Shown: positions 1-7,594, numbered from the stretch's first letter. The stretch: 19,240 bases of DNA from Gallionella sp. UBA6045 (GCA_002429165.1 DIYV01000183.1:1-19240); one strand, 5' to 3'. Notes: generated by a model not told the origin, from the letters alone. A program made the numbers and translations.

Positions 1-489
1 TTCTGCTCTTTGGCAAACGCGCGCTCCATCCCGCTGGCCAAGGCGATTGCCGAGCGCTTCGACAACCTTGATTTTCAACATGACATCGGCGAGATCGAGC
101 TCAACATGTCGGGTTGCATGAACGCCTGCGGACATCATCACGTCGGGAACATCGGCATACTCGGTGTGGATAAGGACGGTGAAGAATGGTATCAGGTGTC
201 GATCGGCGGCGCGCAGGGCAATGACAGCAGCCTGGGCAAGGTCATCGGGCGCTCCTTTACGTTTGCCCAAACGCCCGAGGTGATCGGCCGCCTGCTGGAG
301 ATGTATGTGCGCGAACGTTTTGCCGACGAGCGTTTCATCGATACCGTGCGCCGTATTGGCCTCAAACCGTTCAAGGATCATGTCTATGCGGCACCGTTAA
401 GGGGCGATGAAGCGCTTGCTGGTGTGGAATACCGCCTGCTGGCAGCGGGCGCGACCCATGACACCCCTTTATATGCATCGGGAGTTTGA
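1..489 (+). CDS. cysI: Sulfite reductase (siroheme/4Fe-4S hemoprotein subunit), C-terminal fragment
   Basis: This is the last 162 residues of a nitrite/sulfite reductase hemoprotein, which reduces sulfite to sulfide with six electrons during assimilatory sulfate reduction. The reading frame is open from base 1, so the start and N-terminal half lie outside the window. The fragment carries the cluster/siroheme ligands: Cys2 in FCSLANAR (second Cys of the first pair; the first lies just upstream) and the second pair Cys39 and Cys43 in SGCMNACGHH. It is followed 3 nt later by the DUF934 gene and then cysH, cysD and cysN, which supports the assimilatory role rather than nitrite reduction. The adjacent DUF934 gene is a usual partner of this beta-/alphaproteobacterial type of CysI. 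The product is cytoplasmic. Its electron donor cannot be told from this fragment. Confidence 0.93.
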   Translation, partial: FCSLANARSIPLAKAIAERFDNLDFQHDIGEIELNMSGCMNACGHHHVGNIGILGVDKDGEEWYQVSIGGAQGNDSSLGKVIGRSFTFAQTPEVIGRLLEMYVRERFADERFIDTVRRIGLKPFKDHVYAAPLRGDEALAGVEYRLLAAGATHDTPLYASGV

Positions 490-492
490 GAC

Positions 493-1005
493 ATGATTAT
501 CAAAAACAAAACGATAGCCGTTGACGACTGGACCGTAATGCGCCTGGAAGAAAACGACACGCCGCATGACGTTGTCGTGCCGTGCGGAAAGGTCATCGTG
601 CCGTTGAAAGTGTGGCAGGCACAACGCGATGTGCTGCAATCCCGCGCCGAGCTGGGTGTGTGGCTGGCAAGCGATGAGCGGGCGGAAGACTTGAAAAATG
701 ATCTGGCAATGTTTTCTGTGATCGCAGTTGATTTTCCGAAATTTGTGGATGGGCGCGGCTATTCCATCGCAATGCATTTGCGCGCCAGGCTGGGATTTAC
801 CGGCGAGTTGCGCGCAATCGGCGACGTGCTGCGCGACCAGATGTTCTATATGCAGCGGGTGGGTTTCGATGCGTTTGCGCCACGCCCGGACAAGGATATC
901 GGCGGGGCATTGAAGGGATTGAACGACTTCTCATTAACCTATCAGGCGTCATCGGATGAAAAATCACCGTTGTTTCGCCGTGTACAGCGCGGAGGTGGAT
1001 TATGA
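493..1005 (+). CDS. DUF934 family protein (CysI-associated)
   Basis: This 170-residue protein belongs to the DUF934 (COG3749) family, recognised from its C-terminal part: DFPKFVDGRGYSIA followed by LRARLGFTGELRAIGDVLRDQ and the MxRVGFDAF segment. The family is found almost only beside cysI and cysH; a role as an accessory or electron-transfer partner of sulfite reductase has been proposed from context, with no biochemical proof that I know of. The ATG is preceded by GGGAG at 480-484, which overlaps the end of cysI. The stop overlaps the cysH start (ATGA at 1002-1005), so the two are translationally coupled. No membrane segment or signal peptide is visible. Confidence 0.88.
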   Translation: MIIKNKTIAVDDWTVMRLEENDTPHDVVVPCGKVIVPLKVWQAQRDVLQSRAELGVWLASDERAEDLKNDLAMFSVIAVDFPKFVDGRGYSIAMHLRARLGFTGELRAIGDVLRDQMFYMQRVGFDAFAPRPDKDIGGALKGLNDFSLTYQASSDEKSPLFRRVQRGGGL

Positions 1006-1754
1006 ATGGACTGGATCAAAAAGTTGAACAGGTACGGACTTTACTTGCCGCGGCAGTTCGTGATTTTTCGCCGGTAAGCTTTGCCAACAGCCTGGGCGCG
1101 GAAGACATGGTGCTTACCGATATTATTGCCAGGAACCGTCTGGATATCGGGATATTCAGCCTGGATACCGGACGCTTGCCGGATGAAACTTACAACCTGA
1201 TGCACAAGATCGAAAATTTTTACGACATTCAGCTAAAGGTCTATTTCCCTGATCACGCATTGGTGGAGAGATACATTGCTCAAAACGGGGTGAACGGTTT
1301 TTACGAAAGCATCAAGGCACGCAAGGAGTGCTGCTTCGCGCGCAAGGTGGAACCGTTGCGCCGCGCGCTGGCCGGCAAGGGAGCGTGGGTCACAGGGATG
1401 CGCCGCGACCAGGCGGTGACACGCGGCACGCTGGAAGTCTCCGCCTGGGATGCGGACAACGGTCTGCAGAAGCTCAACCCGTTGCTGGATTGGTCGAACA
1501 GGGACGTGTGGGCGTACATCCGCCAGCACGATATTCCCTACAACAAACTGCACGACCAGTTTTATCCCAGCCTGGGTTGCGCGCCCTGCACCCGTTCGGT
1601 CACACCGGGCGAGGATATCCGTTCCGGACGCTGGTGGTGGGAAGATCCAAACAGCAAGGAATGCGGCCTGCATGCCAGCCAGGTTACACAGATAGCGCAT
1701 GGAACCGGCGTGTCAGCGCAAATAGTCGCCGAGCAAAGCACGGAGCTGGTCTGA
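1002..1754 (+). CDS. cysH: Adenylylsulfate (APS) reductase, 4Fe-4S type
   Basis: This 250-residue member of the PAPS/APS reductase family reduces activated sulfate to sulfite with thioredoxin-type reductant. Both paired-cysteine motifs of the iron-sulfur form are present: Cys110-Cys111 in ECCFARKVEPLRRAL and Cys193/Cys196 in SLGCAPCT. These mark an enzyme that uses APS directly (EC 1.8.4.10) rather than the cluster-free PAPS enzyme of E. coli; the absence of a visible cysC (APS kinase) agrees with this. The catalytic Cys221 lies in KECGLH, and SLGAED at 30-35 is the modified PP-loop. The start has an excellent ribosome site (GGAGGT, 991-996) and overlaps the DUF934 stop by 4 nt. After the KECGLH motif the protein has about 25 extra residues of no known role. 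Confidence 0.95.
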   Translation: MNGLDQKVEQVRTLLAAAVRDFSPVSFANSLGAEDMVLTDIIARNRLDIGIFSLDTGRLPDETYNLMHKIENFYDIQLKVYFPDHALVERYIAQNGVNGFYESIKARKECCFARKVEPLRRALAGKGAWVTGMRRDQAVTRGTLEVSAWDADNGLQKLNPLLDWSNRDVWAYIRQHDIPYNKLHDQFYPSLGCAPCTRSVTPGEDIRSGRWWWEDPNSKECGLHASQVTQIAHGTGVSAQIVAEQSTELV

Positions 1755-1780
1755 GCACTGATTATTGAAACGGAAATATT

Positions 1781-2710
1781 ATGGAACTGGTCGAGAAAGA
1801 TAGCATGACTGCACACACCTTTACCCATCTGGACGCGCTGGAAAGCGAGTCCATCCACATCATGCGCGAGGTCGCGGCCGAATGCAAAAATCCCGCACTG
1901 CTGTTTTCCGGCGGCAAGGATTCCATCGTGATGTTGCGCCTTGCGGAGAAGGCGTTTCGCCCCGCGAAGTTTCCATTCCCGCTGGTGCATATCGACACCG
2001 AGCACAACTTCCCCGAGGTGATCGCGTTTCGCGACAAACGTGCCGCCGAATTGGGCGAGCGCTTGATCGTGCGTTCCCTGCAAGATTCCATCAGGAAGGG
2101 AACGGTCGTGCTGAAGAATGCTCTGCAAAGCCGCAATGTGTTCCAGTCGGTGACGCTGCTGGAGACCATTGCCGAATTCGGCTTCGATGCCTGCATGGGC
2201 GGCGCGCGACGCGACGAGGAAAAGTCGCGCGCCAAGGAACGCATCTTTTCGTTCCGCGACGAGTTCGGCCAATGGGACCCGAAGAACCAGCGCCCCGAGT
2301 TGTGGGACATCTACAACACCCGCGTGCATCCCGGCGAGAACATCCGCGTGTTCCCGATCAGCAACTGGACGGAAATGGACATCTGGCAATACATAGCCCG
2401 CGAGAAACTGGAGATACCCAGCATCTATTTCGCGCATGAGCGTGAAGTGATCCAGCGCCCCGGCGGCATCATTCCGGTTTCGCATCTGGTTCAGCCGCAA
2501 GCAGGCGAGATGGTGGTCAAAAAAATCGTGCGTTTCCGTACCGTCGGCGATATCACCTGCACCTGCCCGGTGGAGTCCCCCGCCGGGAACGCGCTGGAGA
2601 TCATCGAAGAAACCGCGATTACACGCATCACCGAACGCGGCGCGACGCGCATGGACGACCAGACATCGGATGCTTCGATGGAGCTGCGCAAGAAAGAAGG
2701 ATATTTCTAG
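1781..2710 (+). CDS. cysD: Sulfate adenylyltransferase small subunit
   Basis: This is the 309-residue catalytic subunit of ATP sulfurylase, which forms APS from ATP and sulfate together with the CysN GTPase. The PP-loop SGGKDS is at residues 43-48, followed by HIDTEHNFPEV. GGARRDEEKSRAKER and the C-terminal ERGATRMDDQ…KKEGYF are typical of CysD. The length is close to the E. coli enzyme (302). An in-frame ATG at 1805 is an alternative start that would give 301 residues and begin just before the conserved HLDALESESIHIMREV; neither start has a strong Shine-Dalgarno. The gene starts 26 nt after cysH. It is separated from its partner cysN by 136 nt that carry an inverted REP pair, unlike the tight spacing elsewhere in the operon. 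Confidence 0.96.
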   Translation: MELVEKDSMTAHTFTHLDALESESIHIMREVAAECKNPALLFSGGKDSIVMLRLAEKAFRPAKFPFPLVHIDTEHNFPEVIAFRDKRAAELGERLIVRSLQDSIRKGTVVLKNALQSRNVFQSVTLLETIAEFGFDACMGGARRDEEKSRAKERIFSFRDEFGQWDPKNQRPELWDIYNTRVHPGENIRVFPISNWTEMDIWQYIAREKLEIPSIYFAHEREVIQRPGGIIPVSHLVQPQAGEMVVKKIVRFRTVGDITCTCPVESPAGNALEIIEETAITRITERGATRMDDQTSDASMELRKKEGYF

Positions 2711-2735
2711 ATTACCGGAAACGAGTCGCATCTCC

Positions 2736-2797
2736 GTAGGAGCGCAATTTATTGCGCGATTGAAAAGGAAGCATCGCGCAATAAATTGCGCTCCTAC
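2736..2797. repeat. REP/REPIN-like inverted pair between cysD and cysN
   Basis: Two 25-nt copies (2736-2760 and 2773-2797) are perfect reverse complements separated by 12 nt. Each copy starts with GTAGGAGCG and contains its own palindrome, GCGCAAT-TT-ATTGCGC, so each can form a hairpin alone or both can pair into one long stem. A 5' GTAG tetranucleotide followed by a short palindrome, with two copies in opposite orientation, is the architecture of REP sequences and REPINs mobilised by RAYT transposases. There is no T-tract after it, so it is not a standard terminator. No RAYT gene is in the window. Confidence 0.8.
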
Positions 2798-2846
2798 AAT
2801 GAACGATGTTCCGCAAAGTTGCGGATAAATATTGAAGGTACACACC

Positions 2847-4157
2847 ATGAGCAACTCAACACAACTATTACGTTTTATCACCGCCGGCAGCGTGGATGAC
2901 GGCAAGAGCACGCTGATCGGCCGTCTGCTGCATGACTCCAAGTCGATCTTCGAGGATCAGCTTTCGGCGATCTCCAAGACCAGCGCAAAGCGCGGCATGG
3001 CCGCAGTGGATTTTTCCCTGCTTACCGACGGCCTGCAAGCCGAGCGCGAACAGGGCATCACCATCGACGTGGCGTATCTTTACTTCGCGACGCCCAAGCG
3101 CAAATTCATCATCGGCGATACCCCCGGTCACGAGCAATACACCCGCAACATGGTGACGGCCGCGAGCACCGCCAACCTGGTGGTCATCCTGGTCGATGCG
3201 CGCAAGGGCGTGCTGGTGCAGACCCGCCGCCACACCTATCTGGCGAGCCTGGTCGGCATCCCGCACATCGTGCTGGCGGTGAACAAGATGGACATGGTGG
3301 ATTATTCCGAAGCCAGATACAGCGAAATATGCGCGGAGTATCTGAAATTCGCGTCGCAACTGGGATTGACCGACATCACCTGCATCCCGCTTTCGGCATT
3401 GGCGGGAGACATGCTGGTGGAGCGCGGCGACAACATGGACTGGTATCAGGGCACGACGCTGATGAATCTGCTGGAAAACATCGTGATCGATTACGACGTG
3501 AACACCACCGACTTCCGTTACCCGGTGCAGTGGGTGTGCCGTGTCCATGGTAATGACTTTGGTTCCGACATAACCAGCCGCAACGGATTAGTCTCCGCCG
3601 AAACCGTTGATGAAGCCAACGGTTTTAGGGGTTTCATGGGGCGCATCGAAGCTGGCGAGATCGCGGTCGGCGACGAAATCACCGTGCTGCCCTCGGGCCG
3701 CAACAGCAGAGTGAAAGAGATCGTCACCTACGACGGCAATCTGCAGCGTGCCTATGCGCCGCAATCCATCACGCTGACGCTGGAAGATGAGATCGACATT
3801 TCGCGCGGCGACATGTTCGTGAGGAGCAGTGCCAATTCATCCAGGGTTGAAAAAGAATTCCCGGCAATGCTGTGCTGGTTGTCGGAGATACCGCTCGACA
3901 AAAATCGCAAGTATCTGGTTAAACACACCACGCGCACCGCCAGATGTTTGTTCTCGGGCATAGACTACCGCGTCGACGTGAACACGCTGGAACGGCACGC
4001 CACCGATATCCTTCATATGAACGACATCGCACATGTGGCGATCAAGGTGCAGCAGCCGCTGGTGTTCGACAGCTATGCCACCGATCGTGCCACCGGAAGC
4101 TTTATTGTGATCGACGAGGCGACCAACAATACCGTTGCCGCCGGAATGATTGCATGA
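2847..4157 (+). CDS. cysN: Sulfate adenylyltransferase large subunit (GTPase)
   Basis: This 436-residue translation-factor-type GTPase couples GTP hydrolysis to APS synthesis by CysD. The G1 loop GSVDDGKS is at residues 14-21, G3 DTPGHEQYTRNM begins at residue 91 and G4 NKMD is at 146-149; beta-barrel domains follow. There is no fused APS kinase (CysC) domain, which fits the APS-type CysH upstream. The ATG at 2847 is preceded by GAAGGT at 2834-2839; an in-frame TTG at 2832 lies within that ribosome site's leader and is rejected. It appears to be the last gene of the sulfate cluster, since 449 bases without a recognisable gene follow. No clear terminator was found after the stop. Confidence 0.95.
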   Translation: MSNSTQLLRFITAGSVDDGKSTLIGRLLHDSKSIFEDQLSAISKTSAKRGMAAVDFSLLTDGLQAEREQGITIDVAYLYFATPKRKFIIGDTPGHEQYTRNMVTAASTANLVVILVDARKGVLVQTRRHTYLASLVGIPHIVLAVNKMDMVDYSEARYSEICAEYLKFASQLGLTDITCIPLSALAGDMLVERGDNMDWYQGTTLMNLLENIVIDYDVNTTDFRYPVQWVCRVHGNDFGSDITSRNGLVSAETVDEANGFRGFMGRIEAGEIAVGDEITVLPSGRNSRVKEIVTYDGNLQRAYAPQSITLTLEDEIDISRGDMFVRSSANSSRVEKEFPAMLCWLSEIPLDKNRKYLVKHTTRTARCLFSGIDYRVDVNTLERHATDILHMNDIAHVAIKVQQPLVFDSYATDRATGSFIVIDEATNNTVAAGMIA

Positions 4158-4606
4158 TGCTGCAGGGCAAAAACAAGGGAAGCTCAATGCATTATTGATC
4201 TGCACCGGCTCCGCTTTCGACTCAATCCGGTTATGCAAATCTGGACGTTTGTATGGCTGTTTTGCGGCCGCAAGCAGTCATAGAACGGGTGTAAATCAAT
4301 CAGCTTGGACGTCGCCCATCGACCCGAAGGAGTCAGCCAGTTTTGTGATTTGGTCACACGAAACCGGGCAATCGTGAAGTTCGGCTCCCGACACATAAGA
4401 GACTCTTGCCCGCTGAGTTATCATGACTGTTACTAGCAGTCACTTACCAAATTTTGGGCACCCTCAATGTCTCACCGGTTATTCAGGTCGGCAAAATTGA
4501 ATTGGTCATTATCAATGTTGGTTACCGCACAGACCAGCTGCAACATTAAGTTCAATCTGATCGCCTTACAGGGTGAGCCTGTTAATTTACATGAAGGAGT
4601 CTGATC
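4158..4606. other. Gene-poor gap after cysN
   Basis: I see no convincing gene here; all frames carry stops and none gives a recognisable product. A small inverted repeat, TGACTG (4424-4429) with CAGTCA (4437-4442), has no T-tract after it. The last part must contain the promoter of the following unrecognised gene, whose ribosome site AAGGAG is at 4594-4599, but no clear -35/-10 pair could be assigned. Base composition is visibly more AT-rich than in the cys genes. Confidence 0.5.
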
Positions 4607-5035
4607 ATGAACAAAAATCAAGACAAAGAATTTTTAAAAGACCCAGCTAATTTACCGCAAATCCGTTTCCCTGACGAAAGATCCATGAGTTTGCCTGATC
4701 CGGCCGGCGACCTTGACGATATAGAAAAGCTCAGTAAGATCGTTGAGGGAAGTTTCAAAGCGATTGCAAGTGCAACCGGGCTTTCCGAGAAGGAGGTACT
4801 CCACGCTATTGAAAATACCCATGTGGATATGCTTAAGGATGTGCTTAAGGACGTTATCAATGTGGATGTGCTCAAGGAAGGCATTCGAGAAGCCATCAAG
4901 AATATTGCGCTTGCAACCGATCTTGATACGGAACAAATTACTGACATATTTTCAGCGAAGAAGGGCACCAACCTTAAGGACATCGTTAGTCGACTTTATG
5001 ACAGCATGCGGGCCAGCAGGGCGACGCAACCTTAA
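4607..5035 (+). CDS. Unrecognised 142-residue protein with two internal repeats
   Basis: I do not recognise this protein. The gene has a good ribosome site (AAGGAG, 4594-4599, 7 nt before ATG) and codes for a soluble, charged, mostly helical product with no signal peptide or membrane segment. Residues 50-83 and 97-130 align without gaps as a two-fold repeat with the pattern K-x-I-A-x-A-T-x-L near the start and LKD near the end (9 of 34 identical, several more conservative). Between them lies a further LKDVLKDV…VDVLKEG repetition. The N-terminal 40 residues are rich in Pro and Asp and probably extended. The C-terminus (from about residue 133) has been altered by an out-of-frame duplication of the segment encoding NLKDIVSRLYD. 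It stands alone between two gene-poor stretches, so context gives no role. Confidence 0.65.
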   Translation: MNKNQDKEFLKDPANLPQIRFPDERSMSLPDPAGDLDDIEKLSKIVEGSFKAIASATGLSEKEVLHAIENTHVDMLKDVLKDVINVDVLKEGIREAIKNIALATDLDTEQITDIFSAKKGTNLKDIVSRLYDSMRASRATQP

Positions 5036-5062
5036 GGACATCATTAGTCGACTTTATGACAG
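4969..5062 (+). repeat. Imperfect direct duplication, 58-bp period, at the 3' end of the 142-residue gene
   Basis: A 36-nt block at 4969-5004 recurs at 5027-5062 with one mismatch (G to A). The start-to-start distance is 58 bp, which is not a multiple of three, so the second copy is read one frame over. In the current frame the gene stops at 5035, inside the second copy. In the shifted frame the second copy encodes RNLKDIISRLYDRTQ and continues to a stop at 5099. The 22 nt after each block share only a weak match (10 positions, including CAGGG), so any wider duplication has diverged. Confidence 0.85.
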
Positions 5063-5451
5063 AACCCAAGTTAACAGGGACAAAATTGTGTTTCTCTAAA
5101 CAAACGACAGAAATCTTTCACGGGATTTATGGAATATCAAGTTGAAGTTCCGGAATTGGCACACAGCGGAAGTCCACTCTTAGGTATTCAATGCTACAAA
5201 GCAGTCAATCGCGACTGACTTCTAGTGGCCAAACTTTGACCGTTCAATATCGCAGACGCCGATGACCGGTAAGTGGTCAACACCGAACATATGGTATCGA
5301 TTTTATTGGAAGATTCCAGACGACCCTTATGGGTCTGAACTTAGGTCGCTTTTTGTACAACGAGCAATCGGGAGAGCGAAATAGTCGTCATGACAATCAA
5401 CGGTAAGGCCATTGCGGAAACCAGCAAAACGATTGCGATAAGTGAACAGAT
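5063..5451. other. Gene-poor gap before DUF779
   Basis: No gene, RNA gene or mobile-element end could be supported here. The first 37 bases would extend the shifted reading frame of the duplicated 3' end to a stop at 5099. A short hairpin GACCC-TTAT-GGGTC lies at 5322-5335 without a T-run on either strand, so it is not called a terminator. The sequence is AT-richer than its surroundings and may be decayed coding sequence, but no family could be recognised in translation. Confidence 0.45.
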
Positions 5452-5820
5452 TTACTGTTTGTGTTCGTGCAGTATCTCAGACCACTCTGCATCGCTAAAC
5501 ACCCGGGAACGAGTGTGAAATGCCTTGCCTTCCGGCCCTTCCAACGAGAATGTACCGCCGCGTCCTTCGATCACGTCGATGATCAGCTGGGTATGTTTCC
5601 AGTATTCGTACTGTGATTTGCTGATGTAAAAAGGACAGCCGCCGATTTCGCCCAGATACTCATCTCCTGCACCAATTGTCAGTTCTCCCGGCAGATAGCA
5701 ATTGGCCGCACTGTTATCGCAACAGCCTCCCGACTGGTGAAACATCAACTCGCCGTGTTTTTGCTTCAGGAAGTCTATAAGTTCCAGTGCTGCTTCCGTG
5801 GCAATTACCTTCTCGACCAT
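5452..5820 (-). CDS. DUF779 family protein, aldehyde dehydrogenase partner
   Basis: This 122-residue DUF779 protein carries the family's cysteine-rich core, HQSGGCCDNS…NCYLPGEL (about residues 28-47), followed by a typical GCPFYISKSQYEYWKHTQLIIDV segment. DUF779 genes commonly lie directly after ExaC/AcoD-type aldehyde dehydrogenases; no biochemical function is known to me, though the clustered Cys residues suggest metal or redox chemistry. The frame stays open upstream to 5925, but the ATG at 5820 is chosen because GGAGG sits 8 nt before it (complement of 5829-5833) and family similarity begins there; the longer start would overlap the dehydrogenase gene. It is the second gene of a two-gene operon, 79 nt after the dehydrogenase stop, with strong inverted repeats in that gap. 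Confidence 0.88.
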   Translation of the reverse strand: MVEKVIATEAALELIDFLKQKHGELMFHQSGGCCDNSAANCYLPGELTIGAGDEYLGEIGGCPFYISKSQYEYWKHTQLIIDVIEGRGGTFSLEGPEGKAFHTRSRVFSDAEWSEILHEHKQ

Positions 5821-5840
5821 GTCAATTTCCTCCAAAGACA

Positions 5841-5882
5841 CGGGGCGGTCGCCCGCCCCGCAAATGTCGCTGGTGGGCGACC
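5841..5882 (-). promoter_or_regulatory. Two overlapping, mutually exclusive hairpins between aldehyde dehydrogenase and DUF779
   Basis: Hairpin A has perfect 8-bp arms at 5841-5848 and 5853-5860 around a 4-nt loop. Hairpin B has 11-bp arms at 5847-5857 and 5872-5882 with one mismatch. They share bases 5847-5857, so only one can form at a time. No T-tract follows on the - strand, so a Rho-independent terminator is unlikely. An intercistronic mRNA-processing or stability element is plausible; an attenuator is possible but speculative. Confidence 0.5.
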
Positions 5883-5899
5883 AAGGAATGAAAACGTGT

Positions 5900-7420
5900 T
5901 TAGAAGAAGCCCAGCTTTTGCTCACTGTAGCTGACCAACAGGTTTTTGGTCTGCTGGTAGTGATCCAGCATCATCTTGTGCGTTTCGCGGCCAATGCCGG
6001 ATTCCTTGTAGCCGCCGAATGCTGCACCTGCAGAGTAGTCATGATAGCAGTTGGTCCACACCCGGCCAGCTTTGATGGCACGACCCATGCGATAGGCCAC
6101 GTTTCCGTTGCGACTCCACACGCCAGCGCCGAGTCCATACAGTGTGTCGTTGGCGATCTGCAATGCTTCTGCTTCATCCTTAAATGTGGTCACGGCAAGC
6201 ACAGGACCAAATATCTCTTCCTGGAAGATGCGCATCTTGTTGTGGCCTTTGAACAAAGTGGGCTGAACATAGTAACCGCCTTCCATATCACCACCCAGAT
6301 GCGTCTGTTCACCACCTATCAATACCTTTGCGCCTTCCTGCTTGCCGAGGTCAAGATAGGACAATATTTTGGTCAATTGCTCCTTCGATGCCTGAGCACC
6401 CATCATGGTATCAGTATCGAGCGGATTGCCTTGCTTGATGGCGGCGACACGTTTTAGAACGCGCTCCATGAATTTGTCGTAGATCGATTCTTGGATGAGC
6501 GCACGTGACGGACAAGTGCAGACTTCACCTTGATTGAATGCAAACAAGACGAGCCCTTCAATCGCCTTATCAAGGAAGCCATCATCTTTTTCCATGATAT
6601 CGGCGAAGAAGATATTAGGAGACTTGCCGCCCAACTCCAGAGTTGCCGGAATCAGGTTGTTTGCTGCTGCCTGAGCGATGACACGCCCCGTAGTCGTAGA
6701 GCCAGTAAATGCTATTTTCGCGATCCTTTTGCTTGTCGCGAGCGGCATGCCCGCTTCGCGTCCAAAACCGTTGACGATGTTCAGAACGCCTGGAGGCAGC
6801 AGGTCAGCGATCAGATCAACCAGGATCAAGATGCTGATTGGTGTGGATTCTGCAGGTTTAAGCACCACACAGTTTCCGGCACCTATGGCAGGCGCCAACT
6901 TCCATGCAGCCATCAGGATAGGGAAATTCCACGGGATAATCTGCCCGACAACACCTAACGGTTCATGGAAGTGATAGGCAATCGTGGTCTCGTTAATTTC
7001 AGTCAAGTTGCCTTCCTGTGCCCGCAAACATCCGGCGAAGTAGCGGAAGTGATCTACGGTCAAAGGAATATCGGCATTCAGCGTTTCGCGTATCGCTTTA
7101 CCATTGTCGACCGTTTCTGCGTAAGCCAATAATTCCAGGTTGGCTTCTATACGATCCGCTATCTTGAGCAAAATGTTGGACCTTTCAGTTATCGATGATT
7201 TACCCCACTTAACTGCAGCGGCATGCGCTGCGTCGAGTGCCAGTTCGATATCCTCCGCTCCGGATCGCGCAGCCTTGGTATAGCTCTTGCCACTGATAGG
7301 CGTGATGACGTCGAAGTATTGGCCTTTTACCGGAGCAATCCATTTTCCACCGATGAAATTATCATATTGTTTTTTGAATGCAATCTTGGCACCTTTGGTG
7401 CCCGGGGCTGCGTAAATCAT
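5900..7420 (-). CDS. exaC: NAD-dependent aldehyde dehydrogenase, ExaC/AldB/AcoD type
   Basis: This 506-residue aldehyde dehydrogenase oxidises an aldehyde, most likely acetaldehyde, to the acid with NAD+. The N-terminus [16 protein letters not shown] and the length match the ExaC/AcoD subgroup. Key residues are present: PWNFP at 163-167, the nucleotide-binding FTGSTTTG at 238-245, Glu262 in LELGGKSPN and catalytic Cys301 in [10 protein letters not shown]. The ATG at 7420 is chosen because AGGAGA lies 5 nt upstream and family similarity begins there; the frame is open to 7474 but that extension is not family-like. DUF779 follows in the same operon and an AcoR-family sigma-54 activator is divergent, a common arrangement for this enzyme. 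No alcohol dehydrogenase or acetoin dehydrogenase genes are adjacent, so the physiological substrate is not settled. Confidence 0.93.
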   Translation of the reverse strand: MIYAAPGTKGAKIAFKKQYDNFIGGKWIAPVKGQYFDVITPISGKSYTKAARSGAEDIELALDAAHAAAVKWGKSSITERSNILLKIADRIEANLELLAYAETVDNGKAIRETLNADIPLTVDHFRYFAGCLRAQEGNLTEINETTIAYHFHEPLGVVGQIIPWNFPILMAAWKLAPAIGAGNCVVLKPAESTPISILILVDLIADLLPPGVLNIVNGFGREAGMPLATSKRIAKIAFTGSTTTGRVIAQAAANNLIPATLELGGKSPNIFFADIMEKDDGFLDKAIEGLVLFAFNQGEVCTCPSRALIQESIYDKFMERVLKRVAAIKQGNPLDTDTMMGAQASKEQLTKILSYLDLGKQEGAKVLIGGEQTHLGGDMEGGYYVQPTLFKGHNKMRIFQEEIFGPVLAVTTFKDEAEALQIANDTLYGLGAGVWSRNGNVAYRMGRAIKAGRVWTNCYHDYSAGAAFGGYKESGIGRETHKMMLDHYQQTKNLLVSYSEQKLGFF

Positions 7421-7491
7421 ATTTATCTCCTGGTTAATCGTTTTTTGTGATCGATCATTCGTTCTTACTTCCATGTTGCGCCTTTAAGTTA

Positions 7492-7508
7492 TTCAATTAG
7501 CATGCCAG
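7492..7508 (-). promoter_or_regulatory. Candidate sigma-54 (-24/-12) promoter of the aldehyde dehydrogenase operon
   Basis: Read on the - strand, CTGGCATGCTAATTGAA fits the sigma-54 pattern YTGGCACGrNNNTTGCW with a perfect -24 core (CTGGCA) and TTG in the -12 box, but GA replaces the nearly invariant -12 GC. Transcription would start near 7480, about 60 nt before the ATG at 7420. The divergent activator requires such a promoter, and no - strand site with both GG and GC at 10-nt spacing was found by eye in the intergenic region. Confidence 0.35.
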
Positions 7509-7594
7509 CCAGGACAAACAACCTGAATCATTGATTCAATGCAGTTTTATCATTGGTCGGATAAGCATGGTATTTTTCGAGTGACGCTCCATAT

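Noticed and set aside
2736..2797. Reading the cysD-cysN inverted repeat as a Rho-independent terminator
   Set aside because: There is no T-tract on either strand, and cysN needs read-through from cysD in this operon; the GTAG-headed double palindrome fits a REP pair better.
1562..2941. Long - strand open frame (459 codons) over cysH and cysD
   Set aside because: It is antisense to two well-identified genes and resembles no protein family.
4424..4442. Small hairpin after cysN as a terminator
   Set aside because: It has only 6 bp, lies 267 nt after the stop and has no T-tract.
5322..5335. GACCC/GGGTC hairpin as a terminator of the 142-residue gene
   Set aside because: A 5-bp stem without a T-run is too weak, and it lies almost 290 nt past the stop.
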